Shown here in pieces: positions 35,408 through 45,376 of a DNA stretch of 46,947 nucleotides. The stretch lies in NCBI GenBank assembly GCA_024220525.1, contig JAMYWO010000224.1, positions 8,827 through 55,773 of the forward strand, written 5' to 3'. Origin of the DNA: Cochliopodium minus (lineage: Eukaryota; Discosea; Himatismenida; Cochliopodiidae). Both the position numbers and the translations under genes were made by a program. A model generated the notes under the pieces. The model worked only from the letters and a program-made list of their open reading frames with translations. It did no database searches and was not told the DNA's origin. Positions within the stretch are counted from its first letter, which is position 1. The number at the start of each line of letters is the position of its first letter.

Positions 35408-36233
35408 TCAAAAGATCACACATTTATCCTTTGACTGTGGTTCACGAGAGTGCATCCTTAGACGACAGCAAGTATCGAAAATAGGCTTGAGACCAATGAT
35501 CTGCAAAGCGCTGCACTCAAAATAAAATTGGGCTCCAATGGTGATGGCCATGCTGTTGGCTTCTTGCACTGAAACGAATTTTTTTTTGTTATCTTCGTTC
35601 ATTGTTTTACGAAGATCTGACTTTGTACCCACCAAAATAATTGGTACATCAGGAGCTTTTTTTTTTTTTGATTTTTTTAAAATAAATAAGAAGATATCCC
35701 TTTATAATCTGTTATAATTTATTTTTATAAAAAAAATAAACATACAATGCCCACTTATTTCAGGTTCCCATTTTTTGAGTACTCTCCTAAAAGATTCTCT
35801 ATTATCTATTGCGAAAACGACTAAAAAGACGTCTGTTTGGGGATAGGACAAGTGTCTAAATCTGTCATCTTTTTAAAAAGTATGGAATAAAAAATAAATA
35901 TAAAGTATATAAGGAATACAATCTTCTTGTCCTGCAGTATCCCATAACCCTACAAATTTTAATTAGTAAAATTTTTTGAATTAATATTAAATAACCCAAG
36001 TTGAATGGAGTCCCATCAACCATTATATTAGCTGAGAATTCGTCCATTATCGTAGGAATGAATTCAAATGGAAATGTGTTGGTTCTTTTAAAAAACAAAA
36101 ATGAAATTTAACAATTTTATTTATAATTAAAAAAAAAGAATTGAAATTAAACCCATAACTGATTAAGATACATGTCTTTCCAACTCCAACATCTCCGACA
36201 ATAACCTAAATAATTATTAGTGCGTGGAATAAT

Positions 36234-36264
<31 letters not shown>

Positions 36265-36283
36265 CAATTTTGACATTGGTCAT
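35408..36283 (-). CDS. Divergent Rho-family GTPase with Val at the Ras-12 position
   Basis: Exons 36283-36266, 36205-36153, 36084-35996, 35949-35920 (30 nt), 35868-35746 and 35655-35408. Motifs: P-loop [12 protein letters not shown] (canonical Rho: GDGAVGKT), switch [37 protein letters not shown] (Gln61 kept), VGTKSDLRK and [16 protein letters not shown]. It ends KDKCVIF, a CaaX-type box (Phe at X favours geranylgeranylation). About 190 residues. Position 12 is Val, encoded by GTT in exon 2; in Ras, Rac and Rho this exact change abolishes GAP-stimulated hydrolysis. It is thus a candidate naturally GTP-locked or GAP-insensitive family member. Confidence 0.9.
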
Positions 36284-36317
36284 TCTGGATTCTTTTTACA
36301 AATTTAATACTATTCAA

Positions 36318-36833
36318 TTAAATACAATCGGAGAGTTTACTGTTGAATTTTTTCAAATTGTTTGGACACTCTATGTATCTCTTTTCCACTCTCCCCTTCA
36401 GTCTCATTTTCTCTGTTATAAGTTTGTGTAAATAGGATTCACTGCATGAAAAATAAAAATAAAAATTATTTTCAAAATCTTTAAAGAATTTGATGCTAAG
36501 AAGAAATTTCATATAATTCTTAACTTACACTATATCATCTTTTTTAATTTCTTGCTCTTTCTTTTTATATTCATTTGGATGATTTGTATTATCTTCGAAT
36601 GTCCTTGGTAGAGGAAAATATTTTTCAAAGAGATCTTTCCAAAATCTATCTTCTGATGCTATTCTCCTGAATAATGTGCACACAGCTCTGAGAGAGCATA
36701 GATCATTGGTATCCAGCAATTTGAAAATTTCTCTCAAAATCAATGGAACCTTATTCATACAATCAGGCAATGCATCTGAATATACTTTGTAAATCTCACC
36801 CAATTGTTTTCCTCTTGTTTTCGCTTTGTACAT
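36318..36833 (-). CDS. F-box protein
   Basis: Exons 36833-36529 and 36441-36318; donor GTGTAAGT region resolved so that GT joins T to give Val. The product of about 142 residues has VPLILREIFKLLDTNDLCSL, RAVCTLFRRIASEDRFWKDL-FEKYFP: a standard F-box (LP..L..IF..L...DL..L..VC..F......+..W). It lacks any recognisable substrate-binding repeat after the F-box; the rest is charged and ends in DCI. An SCF ubiquitin-ligase adaptor role through Skp1 is the usual expectation. It is divergent from the MORN gene, with 115 bp between start codons. Confidence 0.85.
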
Positions 36834-36948
36834 TTTTTTAAAATATATTTATTTCTGTGATGATAATTCAAATATTTAAATTCATTCTTTGATAATTGAG
36901 TTATTCCAACTGAAAGCTTTCCAAATTTTACCAATTGAAAAAAAAAAA

Positions 36949-37739
36949 ATGAAGAAAAAATCTACAGAGAAGAAGATAGATCCCAAAAAACCCGAACCAG
37001 TCACAAAAGGAAGAACCAGCACAGTGATTAGTACCATGCCTGTGGAAAAGGGAGGACAAAAAGAAATATTAGTGTTTGAAGATGGTTCTATTTTTTCAGG
37101 AGAGGTAATCTTCCCCTTTTTGTTTTTTATTTTTCCTGTCTATAATTTCTTCCATATTTCAGGCAACATCTGGATTGCCCAATGGTATGGGAACTTGGAC
37201 ATCATTGGATGGAGAAAAGTATGTGGGAGAATTTAAATTAGGAAAGAGACATGGGCAAGGGGTATGTACATGGCCTGATGGAGAATCTTATAATGGAGAT
37301 TGGGTAAAATTTTCTTACAAAAATGATTTCAAATGTCAAAATATAATGAAAAAATAAAATAGTATAATATTAAATATATTAACATAAAAGTATATATTGG
37401 TATACTTTAATATGAGTGTATAAAAAAATATTATGGAACCAGTCAAAATTAATTATTCATATCATTATCCTATAGGATAATGATATTATCAATGGAACTG
37501 GATCATATACCTACCAAAATGGTAATTCATTTACAGGTGCATTTATCAAAGGAAAAATGAATGGCCATGGAATCTTTAACTTTAAGGATGGCAAAAAGTA
37601 TGTGGGTGCTTGGAAAGATGATTCTCCTTTTGGAAATGGAACGTTGACCGACACCGATGGAACCCGTTACAAACAAAATTGGGAAGATGGAAAATGTGTT
37701 GCTGAAGATGTTTATGATATTCGTAAATTGAAAAAATAA
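36949..37739 (+). CDS. MORN-repeat protein
   Basis: Exons 36949-37104, 37163-37303 and 37476-37739. After a basic N terminus (MKKKSTEKKIDPKKPEP) there are about five MORN units: DGSIFSGEAT, LPNGMGTWTSLDGEKYVGEF, KRHGQGVCTWPDGESYNGDW, NGTGSYTYQNGNSFTGAF and NGHGIFNFKDGKKYVGAW, plus a final FGNGTLTDTDGTRYKQNW. Exon borders fall between repeats. MORN proteins bind membranes or act as cytoskeletal scaffolds; no enzyme domain is attached here. ATG 36949 was chosen over the in-frame upstream reading, which has no ATG and lies in the short promoter spacer. Confidence 0.9.
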
Positions 37740-38444
37740 AGTTGGAGAATTGATTAAATTTTGTTGAATTTTCATAAATAATCATTAAATTGTTTAATTA
37801 ACCTTTTTCAATTTTGGGAAAGGAAGATACTAGAAATTCCATTGCAAATAAAATTTGGAGATTTAAATCTTATCTTTATTATTTCCAAAATATTCATTTC
37901 ATTTTGTTTGGAAAAAAAAAAAGAAAAAATTCAGAAAAAAAATAAATTCAATTCTTTAATTAAAAAAATCATTATTTCTCAAATTTTTCTCTTATATTTT
38001 GATTTGTGTCAATGCAATACTTCCACCCGGGTTTATACAAGATGTTTGAATTTTATTTATGCTGCTTTGTATAATTTTACTTTTCCAAATACATTTTCTA
38101 CTATCACCCACGATATTATAATTAAAACACATTAAATGATTGAATTAAATTACCCTATATCTATATAATTGACTATTATGATCAATTTGTTGATTTTCGT
38201 TCGGATTTCTTAATGGAGGGATGAATACAAGACTGTAAAACAAAAATAATCATAGGAATTGAGTTAATAGTACTCATTTTTTAAAAATTAATACGTTATA
38301 TCTTCATTTATTATTTTATAATTTATTATTTATAATTTTTTATAATTTATAATTTATTATTTATTTTGAGAAAAATCAGAAAAAATGAGATATTGAGATC
38401 CATTTATTTTAAAAATTAGTACTGAAAAAAAAAAAGTACTGCAA
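37740..38444. other. Intergenic with uncertain coding-like scraps on minus
   Basis: On minus, about 38246-38150 reads LVFIPPLRNPNENQQIDHN-SQLYRYR followed by GTAATT, which could be a donor. A second scrap, about 38110-37985, reads YNIVGDSRKCIWKSKIIQSS with an end LTQIKI and a stop. No start codon or acceptor gives a convincing gene. Possibly a decayed gene; family not recognised. Confidence 0.25.
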
Positions 38445-39001
38445 ATGGAAGAAGATCACACAGAGGAAGACCAAATCATCAACACCCAAAATGATAAAGA
38501 ATTCCCAGAGGAAGCAGAGGAATTTACAGGCCCAATCTTTTTTACATGTACTGGATTATATGAAAGATAACTCTATTACTCCAACCAAAGCAGGATTTAA
38601 ATCAGCGTTAGGTTTCAAGAACTAAATCCCGAAAACGATAAACATGTCACTTATCTTACTACAATACCATCAAATTAGCTTGTAACAAATTATTTGATAC
38701 CAAAAGTTAATAAAATTTTGAATTTATTTGACAAAACTGATTTTTTTTTAATTAGAATGCGGTGGAGATCCATTAAAATAATGTTATTACTTCGGACAAA
38801 TTTGCAAAATACAGATGCTTACGAAATAATTTCTAAAATGGAAGTTAATTTCGCTTCGAAGAAAGGTTATGCTCAGAACAAAACACCATGAAAAAGGTGA
38901 TTGAAATTGTAGAAAAAGATAGTATAGCAGCTGTAGAATTCTTACAAGTAGCAAAAGATAACTCTCTTCTGATGAAACAATTGGGGCTATTTCCTCATTA
39001 A
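38445..39001 (+). pseudogene. Frameshifted remnant of an unknown gene
   Basis: ATG 38445 opens an acidic frame, MEEDHTEEDQIINTQNDKEF with FTGPIFFTCTGLYER, to a TAA at about 38568. Protein-like text continues in shifting frames: FQELNPENDKHVTYLTTIPSN (about 38610), DAYEIISKMEVNFASKKGYA (about 38815), and VIEIVEKDSIAAVEFLQVAK-DNSLLMKQLGLFPH to a TAA at 39001. No consistent GT-AG structure links all pieces. I do not recognise the family. Codon use looks like that of neighbouring genes, so a relic of a host gene is more likely than foreign DNA. Confidence 0.35.
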
Positions 39002-39416
39002 TAAAAACTAAAAAAATAATTTTAAAGACAATTCCAACAGTATTAATTAAATATTTCAAAACATTTTTTGTTTTTATTTTTTCGCCTAAATTTATTTTTT
39101 CTAAACAAAATGAAATGATATTTTGGAAAAGATTTGGAAAAAAGTTAAGACTGTTTGGAAATCTTTTTGTTAGTGTTTGGAACGGATAATTAATTTATAC
39201 AGTAAAAAATCTTTCTTTCCATCAAATGAAAAAGGTTAAATTCAGTTTTGGAACAATATTTTTGGAAACTTTATTTCAGAATTTATGCAAATATAAGTTA
39301 TTTTTAAAGTCACTTCGATTGAATTTCCACAATTTTTTTATCTCTTTGAATTAGATATGAGTTTTCATATTTATTTCATATATATAATGAAACATTTAAA
39401 ATTATAATATTAAATT
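39002..39416. other. Intergenic, no gene seen
   Basis: 415 bp between the unknown remnant and the 3' end of the Rab7-like gene. Stops in all frames; slightly less homopolymeric than introns. Confidence 0.35.
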
Positions 39417-40418
39417 TTAATTTCCACAACAAGAATCATCCTTCTTTCTATTAACATTCTTTTCATTCAAATTCAATTTATTATCATTTTCATCTTCTTC
39501 CTCCTCTTCCGTTTTAAAATTTACCTCATTTTCATTGAGAGCTAAGTTATTTTTGTCGTAATCAATCTCTTGGACCCTATATTTCTCTGCAATTTCTTCA
39601 AAAGCTTTGACAACACCTTCACCAGTCTTTGCGGATGTTTCGATATAAGGATAATCATTTTGTGTACACCAATTATTGGCTTGTTCAAAGGTGATTACTC
39701 TTCTTCCATCCAAATCAATTTTATTTCCAATCACTAAAAATGGCAGATCATCTTTTGAATCTACATTGCTTCTTAAGAGAAATTGTTCTTTCCAAGATGC
39801 CAATGATTTGAACGAGGATTCTTTGGTGACATCGAATATCAACATGACTGCTTCAGTGCCTCGATAAAATGCATTTCCCAATGAGCTAAATCTTTCTTGA
39901 CCAGCAGAATCCCATATCTATCCAATAAATATGTTAATAAAAAGCCATAATAAGATTATATAACTGAATTTAAAAATATTAAATTAATGTAATTTGAATA
40001 AACAAAAAAAAAAATTTCTTTATTACTTGTACTGTCACTTCTCCCTTTGATGTTTTTATTACTTTGGTCAAAAAATCCATCCCTATTGTTGCTTTATACT
40101 TTTCTGAAAAACTATTATTCGCATACTATCAACATTTAATTTATTTCAATATGAAATGGAATGGGTCAGAAAAATTTGGCAACATTATTATATTTTTTCA
40201 TTCCTACCATATTTAAAAGTGATGTTTTTCCAACATATGAATCCCCTATGACAAAATGAATGTTTAGCATAATAAAAATCAAGATGTGGGAATAATAAAA
40301 TAAAAAAATAAAATCAAAAAAAGATAATAATACCCAACAATAACACCTTCATCACCTTGTTCTTATCTGAATTGTGCATTGAAGTCATGGTGTTAAGTCC
40401 TTGTCCCTTAGTCTTCAT
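39417..40418 (-). CDS. Rab7-like GTPase A, P-loop variant GDSYVGKT
   Basis: Exons 40418-40334, 40245-40208 (38 nt), 40125-40027 and 39917-39417. Motifs: VLLLGDSYVGKTSLLNM, effector loop YKATIGMDFLTK (as in Rab7), [38 protein letters not shown] and ETSAKTGEGVVKAFEEIAEK. The C terminus is extended and acidic (FKTEEEEEDENDN), ending DDSCCGN with a two-Cys prenylation motif near the end. Unusual points are Tyr where Rabs have Gly (Ras Gly13 position) and an N-terminal extension of about 22 residues. The Rab7-type ATIGxDFLTK and IWDxAGQERFxSLG suggest a late-endosomal role. Divergent from the next gene. Confidence 0.9.
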
Positions 40419-40616
40419 TTTCAATTTTTTTTTTTTTTTTTCCAAATTTTATCCTTAATTAAAAAAATTTCATTTGTTTTAATACTTTTAAAAATATTCT
40501 TTTTTGGATATTCTATTGATTATATTTTCAAAATCCACTAAAAATACCTTGTGTGATTCTTTTTCTTTTGAAATATATATTTTATAAAAAAAAAAAAAAA
40601 TTTAAATAGAAGTAAA

Positions 40617-41689
40617 ATGACAAGCCGTAAAAAAGTCTTACTCAAAGTTATAGTTGTGGGAGAATCAGGTTAGAAAATTCAAAAATTCTTTCTTGCAAAT
40701 ATATAAATATTTTTATTTAAATATAGGGTAAAAATGAACAGCATCCATAAAAATATTATAATTTTTCTTTTCTTCATTTAAAATAAAGAGTTGGTAAAAC
40801 ATCTCTTATGCTCCAATATGTCGAGAAAAAATTTTCAATGAATACAAAATCAACAATTGGATCAGATTTTCTCTCCAAGAGAATAGAAATAGAAGGAAAA
40901 CCAGTCACATTGCAGGTTAATTTGAATAGATTAAAAATATTGATAAATTAACAAATCCAATTAAAAAATAACAGATATGGTAACAAATGAATTCTTTAAA
41001 ATACTTTTCTATAACATTTCTTTCTGAAACATTTAGGGATACTGCTGGCCAAGAAAGATTTCAAAGTTTGGGAAATTCATTTTATAGAGGTGCGGATGGA
41101 GTTATTTTTGTATTTGATGTTTCTAGACGTGATACATTCGAAGCATTATCACAATGGAAACAAGCATTTCTTGTTCAAGCCGAAATTGAAGGACAAAAAG
41201 ATTTTCCCATGCTCGTATTGGCAAATAAGGCAAAAATTATTCAAACATAAACTATTTAATCTTCCAATGCCATAATATTGGCTCAATTGGATTATAATTA
41301 ATTATATTTTAACCTAAATTTTTTCTGATTGAATTTATTCTAATTTGGACTTTTTATAAATTCTTTATTTACCAATTAAATTCAAAATATTCAGTCATTT
41401 TAGAGATATATCTTAATTTTTATCATCTTTTCATTTACTTTTATTTATACTATTATAATAGATCGATAGAGACGATCGCCAAGTAACTAACAAAGAAGCC
41501 AAGGAATGGTGTGTATCTAATGGAAATATCGCTTATATTGAAACTAGTGCCAAAGAAGCTGTAAATGTCGAAAAGGCTTTCGAATACATTGCCAAAGTTG
41601 TTGTTGAGAAGATGCCTGCTGAAGAAATGAGTTATGAAACTGTTGATCTTTCTACTACTCAAGAACCTGAAAAAACTTGTGGATGTTGA
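40617..41689 (+). CDS. Rab7-like GTPase B with 1-nt and 5-nt microexons
   Basis: Exons 40617-40668, 40727 (1 nt), 40789-40915, 40975-40979 (5 nt), 41037-41229 and 41462-41689. The spliced protein reads [115 protein letters not shown] and ends EKTCGC for double geranylgeranylation: a normal Rab7-like protein of about 200 residues. Introns around the tiny exons are 57-61 nt, like ordinary short introns here. The last intron (41230-41461) must use a GC donor. Omitting either microexon shifts the frame inside an essential nucleotide-binding motif. Confidence 0.88.
40727..40727 (+). other. Predicted 1-nt exon (G) in Rab7-like gene B
   Basis: The sequence is ATATAG, G, GTAAAA. Exon 1 ends TCA-G and the next exon begins A-GTT-GGT. 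Adding this single G gives TCA GGA GTT GGT, the GESGVGKT Walker A loop. Flanking introns are 58 and 61 nt. Confidence 0.65.
40975..40979 (+). other. Predicted 5-nt exon (ATATG) in Rab7-like gene B
   Basis: The sequence is AACAG, ATATG, GTAACA. Between CAG (Gln) and GGATACT it yields Q-I-W-D-T, the invariant switch II entry. Without it the frame is lost. Flanking introns are 59 and 57 nt. Confidence 0.75.
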
Positions 41690-41856
41690 ATCAAATTTTT
41701 TTTAAAATTTTTATTTCCAAAATAAAGAAATTTTTTTGATGATATCATCTTTCTTTTCTTCCATTTTGTTTCTTTGTTTAAACCTCTCCCTTGGTGCAAG
41801 ATAAGAGGACTTTTTTTTAAAAAATAAAAAAAATCATGAGATTTGGATTTTTTAAT

Positions 41857-43080
41857 TTATACAACACTGTTTCTCATTAGGATCAACAAAAGAAAGAATA
41901 TGATAAAGTAAATGTAATACTTTGGATTCCCATTTTTGGGTTTTTCTGACTTATTTGTGTCTTCTTTAACTTCCTTGGTGTTGGCTTTTACATTTTGGCC
42001 TGTCTCCTGTTGTATCTTTTGTTTTTCAAGCCTTTTCTTCTCGAGATGTTGGTTTACAATTTCCATAAAAAGCTTCTGGAAAAACTGGTTCTTTTTGCAT
42101 TCTTCAAAAGATAAGTTGGCAAGTCTGATTTTCTCGCCTGTGGTAGTTTGTACAGATCCTCTTTTTTTAAAAAAATAAAAAGTATTAAAGTTTGTTAATA
42201 TTTTTTTTGAAAATTATTTTTAATTTTTTTGATTTTTACGTTGTAATCTCTTCTTCAAGCCAAAAGGATATCAAACCTTTGAGAATGGAGGAAACTCCCC
42301 AAAGTGGATTCCAAGATTCAGTGTGATAATTAGTCATAGAAAGGCAAATCTAAAATTAATATTTTTTTATTTTTTTTTTTTTTTTACACATTTTTTTAGT
42401 TAATTTTTTTTTTTACTTTTGTGTTGGGTATGAACCTTCCTGTGGGTGTCACCATTTGGATGGCAGGAGGCTTATTGGGGTATTCAGAAGGAAAAGTAAT
42501 CATCCCATGGTATATTCCATTTTCTAGATTTTAAAAAGGAAATCAGATTCATTTTGATTAAGAAATGAAAATTTTAAAATTATCATCAAATATAGTATAT
42601 AATTGATCCAAATTATATGGCGCAGATTAAAATTCTCTCAAAAATTTTCAAGTAAAACTAATCTCCGTTTAATAAATCAAAAAATAAAGAATGTGTATTC
42701 GATATTCATGAGTTGGTAATTGATCATTTATGACTTCTTTGATTATTTTATCTTTTCTTTAAATTGATTTTTTAATATATTCTGTTTATGATCAGAAAGA
42801 AAATTACCATACTATGTTTATTGAGGTGAATTTTTGTTTGATAATTTTTGCTAAATTTATTTATTTTTACGGGTGATCCCTCTGGCCCTTCAACAACAAA
42901 ATGCCATATCAACATATTATTGGGTTGTGGTTGTGCAGCTAAAACATAGGGGACAGGTTCTTTGTGTAATAATTTTAATTCTTTTTGTAATCTTCTCTAT
43001 GGGGTTAATTGTGAAGGATAGATTAGATATATAGATGATATAAGATGTAATATGAAGTATTTTACAATGCATAATTTCAT
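41857..43080 (-). CDS. UBE2J: Tail-anchored ubiquitin-conjugating enzyme (UBC6/UBE2J)
   Basis: Exons 43080-43066 (15 nt, MKLCI), 42996-42871, 42811-42808 (4 nt), 42523-42417, about 42348-42240 and 42160-41857. Protein: [89 protein letters not shown] with the catalytic Cys, and a C-terminal hydrophobic helix ([15 protein letters not shown]) followed by four residues. The CLSxTxxHxxxWNPxW signature and C-terminal tail anchor define the ER-bound UBC6/UBE2J class, which acts in ER-associated degradation. The start exon is the least certain part; its phase fits. The 4-nt exon supplies Y and one base of E in SPYENGIYHG. Confidence 0.88.
42602..42650. repeat. Dispersed intronic repeat, copy 2
   Basis: About 49 bp beginning TTGATCCAAATTATATGG and ending CAAAAATTTTCA. 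Similar to 13812-13860. Lies in the 284-nt intron after the 4-nt exon of the E2 gene. Confidence 0.6.
42808..42811 (-). other. UBE2J: Predicted 4-nt exon (TATG) in the UBC6/UBE2J gene
   Basis: On minus: AAACATAG, TATG, GTAATT. The exon before ends in CCC (Pro) and the exon after starts AA-AAT-GGA. Inserting TATG gives Pro-Tyr-Glu-Asn-Gly, matching the TPYEGGYYHG block of this E2 family. The upstream intron is 59 nt. Confidence 0.75.
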
Positions 43081-43358
43081 TTTTTTGAATATTGTTCTCT
43101 AAAATTTGGTCTTATTTTTTATTTATTCATTGCTTTCCCTTTCTTTTATATTCAAGCTTCATTAATTCTTCAATTAAAAGATGAGAAGTTGATCTTTAAC
43201 TTCATTTCTCATCGTTTGGTAAATATACTTTGGTACAAAGTAAATTCAAATTTTTTTTCTTTTCGGAACCAAGATTTGGAAACATTTAAGTATTTTACCT
43301 AACACATTTTTTGTAATCTTACTTTTCACTACATCATTTTCATATTTTTATAAAAAAA

Positions 43359-45231
43359 ATGTATTCTTTTAAATTCATTCACGATGGAAAGGAAACCATT
43401 CATAGTTTTGATTCATCCATTAAAATTGATCAAGTGAGAGAATATGTGGAAAATACGTTTGGAGCCAAACAGGCCATCTTGTCTTATAAAGATTCAGAGG
43501 GGGATTTTATCAGATTGGCAGATAATCAAGATTTGCAAGATCTCATTAGCAATAATCCCAATGAATATATCATTCATGTTAAATGTAAAAAAAAATTTTC
43601 TACACCATAATTCAATAGATATATTGTATTAGGCTAATATTGAAAGAAAATATTTCATCCAAAATAAACAAAAATATAATTACAGATTAACAATATCTTT
43701 CATATATACTATGACATATTTTACATATTCAAATAAAATTAATCAAATATCAAAAGATAATCAAATGGATGTCCAAAATTACTTTTGTGGACATTATTAC
43801 AAAAAATTAAAGGTTATAATATTTTTTGCACATCTCCATTAAATAATAAATCCTGTTATGAAATATCTATATTGTTTTTAATGATTTTAATTAAAAGTTT
43901 TTTCTGAAATATTCAGAAAAAGAATGTTTTCTAAATAATGTATTTAAATAACATTTTTGTATTTTTTTAAAAGATTTATTTCTCACTCAAAAATTTTTTT
44001 TTTTTTAAGCAAACACACAACAAAACAGACCTCCGAACAACACAACAAACAATAACAGCGGAAATAATAACAATAATCTCGGAAATTTGTTTCAACAAAT
44101 GATGCCTATGGCCCAACAATTTCTTTCTGGCATGCAACAACAGAACCCACAAAATGGAGGAGGCGGAAATAACAACAATAATTTCGGAAATTTATTTCAG
44201 CAGATGATGCCTATGGCCCAACAATTTCTTTCTGGTATGCAACAACAGAACCCACAAAGTCACCCTTCTACAAACCCAACAAGCCAAGTTGTAATTTTTT
44301 TATTAAATATTTTATTTTATGATTATTTTTTTTTTATTTATCTTTCAGTTACCTTTGATATTTCATATTTTTTTTAATTTTTTATTTTTATTATTCCCAT
44401 TATTTTCAAAGAAAATAACAAATGATGATATTGATGACATTTCACCACCCTCTTCCCCAGAAGACATGTCACCGCCCTCCTCACCCGAAATCTCTCCACA
44501 AACATCCCCCCAACCAAAAAGAAATTCTCCGCCATCTAATAGTAGCTCCTCTATCAATGTCAATAATCTCCCAAACCATAGCAACCATTCCACTGTTGTC
44601 ACAACAACTCAACCACCCAAACCCAATTCTTATGTTCCAACCATTCACTTGAATTTGAAATCTGGTTTTAACTTTCCAACGTAAAATTTTTTTATTATCA
44701 TAGTATTTTTTTTTTTAATTCATATTTATTATGCCTCATTATCATTGTTTTTTTTTTTTCATTTATTTAATTATTTTTTTCAGAGTACAAGATGATTATT
44801 CTTGTATTTTCTTGACTCATTCTACTATTGACGAAGGAATGAAAATAAACAGTGGTTGGAAGTTCAACAAAGTTTGGTATTGTCACTCACAATTTTGATT
44901 TTCTATTAATTTGGTTTTCTTTTTAAAAAAAGGAATGTCAAAAATAATGGTAACAAAAACTGGTCTGAAGGTACTACCCTCCAATTTATCCAAGGTAACA
45001 ACCTTCAATTAAACGAAGCAAAGGTGCCACTATTGACCCCTAACGAAGAAGGAAAAATAAGCGTAGCTATGCAAGCTCCTGCGTAATATTTTGAAATACC
45101 TTTAAAAAATTTTTTTCTGAAAGTTTGTTAACTATAGTGAAAATGGGAGATTTATTGGTTACTACCAACTCAAAAACAGTTATGGCTTATTTGGAACAAG
45201 ATTCTGGGTTCATATTTTTGTCAATGGTTGA
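43359..45231 (+). CDS. NBR1-like protein: PB1 domain plus FW (four-tryptophan) domain
   Basis: Exons 43359-43584, 44010-44290, 44412-44680, 44784-44876, 44933-45082 and 45138-45231. Exon 1 is a PB1 domain: MYSFKFIHDGKETIHSFDSS, VREYVENTFGAKQAILSYKD and SEGDFIRLADNQDL, the OPCA-type acidic loop. The middle is Asn/Gln-rich and Ser/Pro-rich, with two copies of GNLFQQMMPMAQQFLSGMQQ. The C terminus is an FW domain: GWKFNKVWNVKNNGNKNWSE, GTTLQF, EGKISVAMQAPAENGRFIGY and YGLFGTRFWVHIFV. PB1 + FW is the NBR1 family layout (selective autophagy receptors), but ZZ and UBA domains are not seen and no clear LIR motif was found. Intron 1 (43585-44009) is 425 nt, the longest accepted here. Confidence 0.8.
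44085..44263 (+). repeat. Internal duplication in the NBR1-like gene
   Basis: Two copies of about 75 nt (44085-44159 and 44189-44263) encode the same 24-25 residues rich in Met and Gln. Nucleotide differences are few and mostly synonymous, so the duplication is fairly recent. Confidence 0.8.
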
Positions 45232-45376
45232 GATTTTGAAATTAAAAAATCATAAAAAATTTATTTAATAAAAAAAATTATATAAAATTAAAGTTTTTTA
45301 ATACATGAATTTTGTTGAAACAAAGAAGAAGAAAAAAAAAATAATATTTAAATAAGTTATTGGTGGTTGTTTGGTT

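Noticed and set aside
40669-40788. Single 120-nt intron in the Rab7-like gene B with acceptor AAAGAG
   Set aside because: It would give GESVGKT, one residue short in the Walker A loop (G-x4-GK-T). The 1-nt exon model restores the exact motif and gives two introns of normal size.
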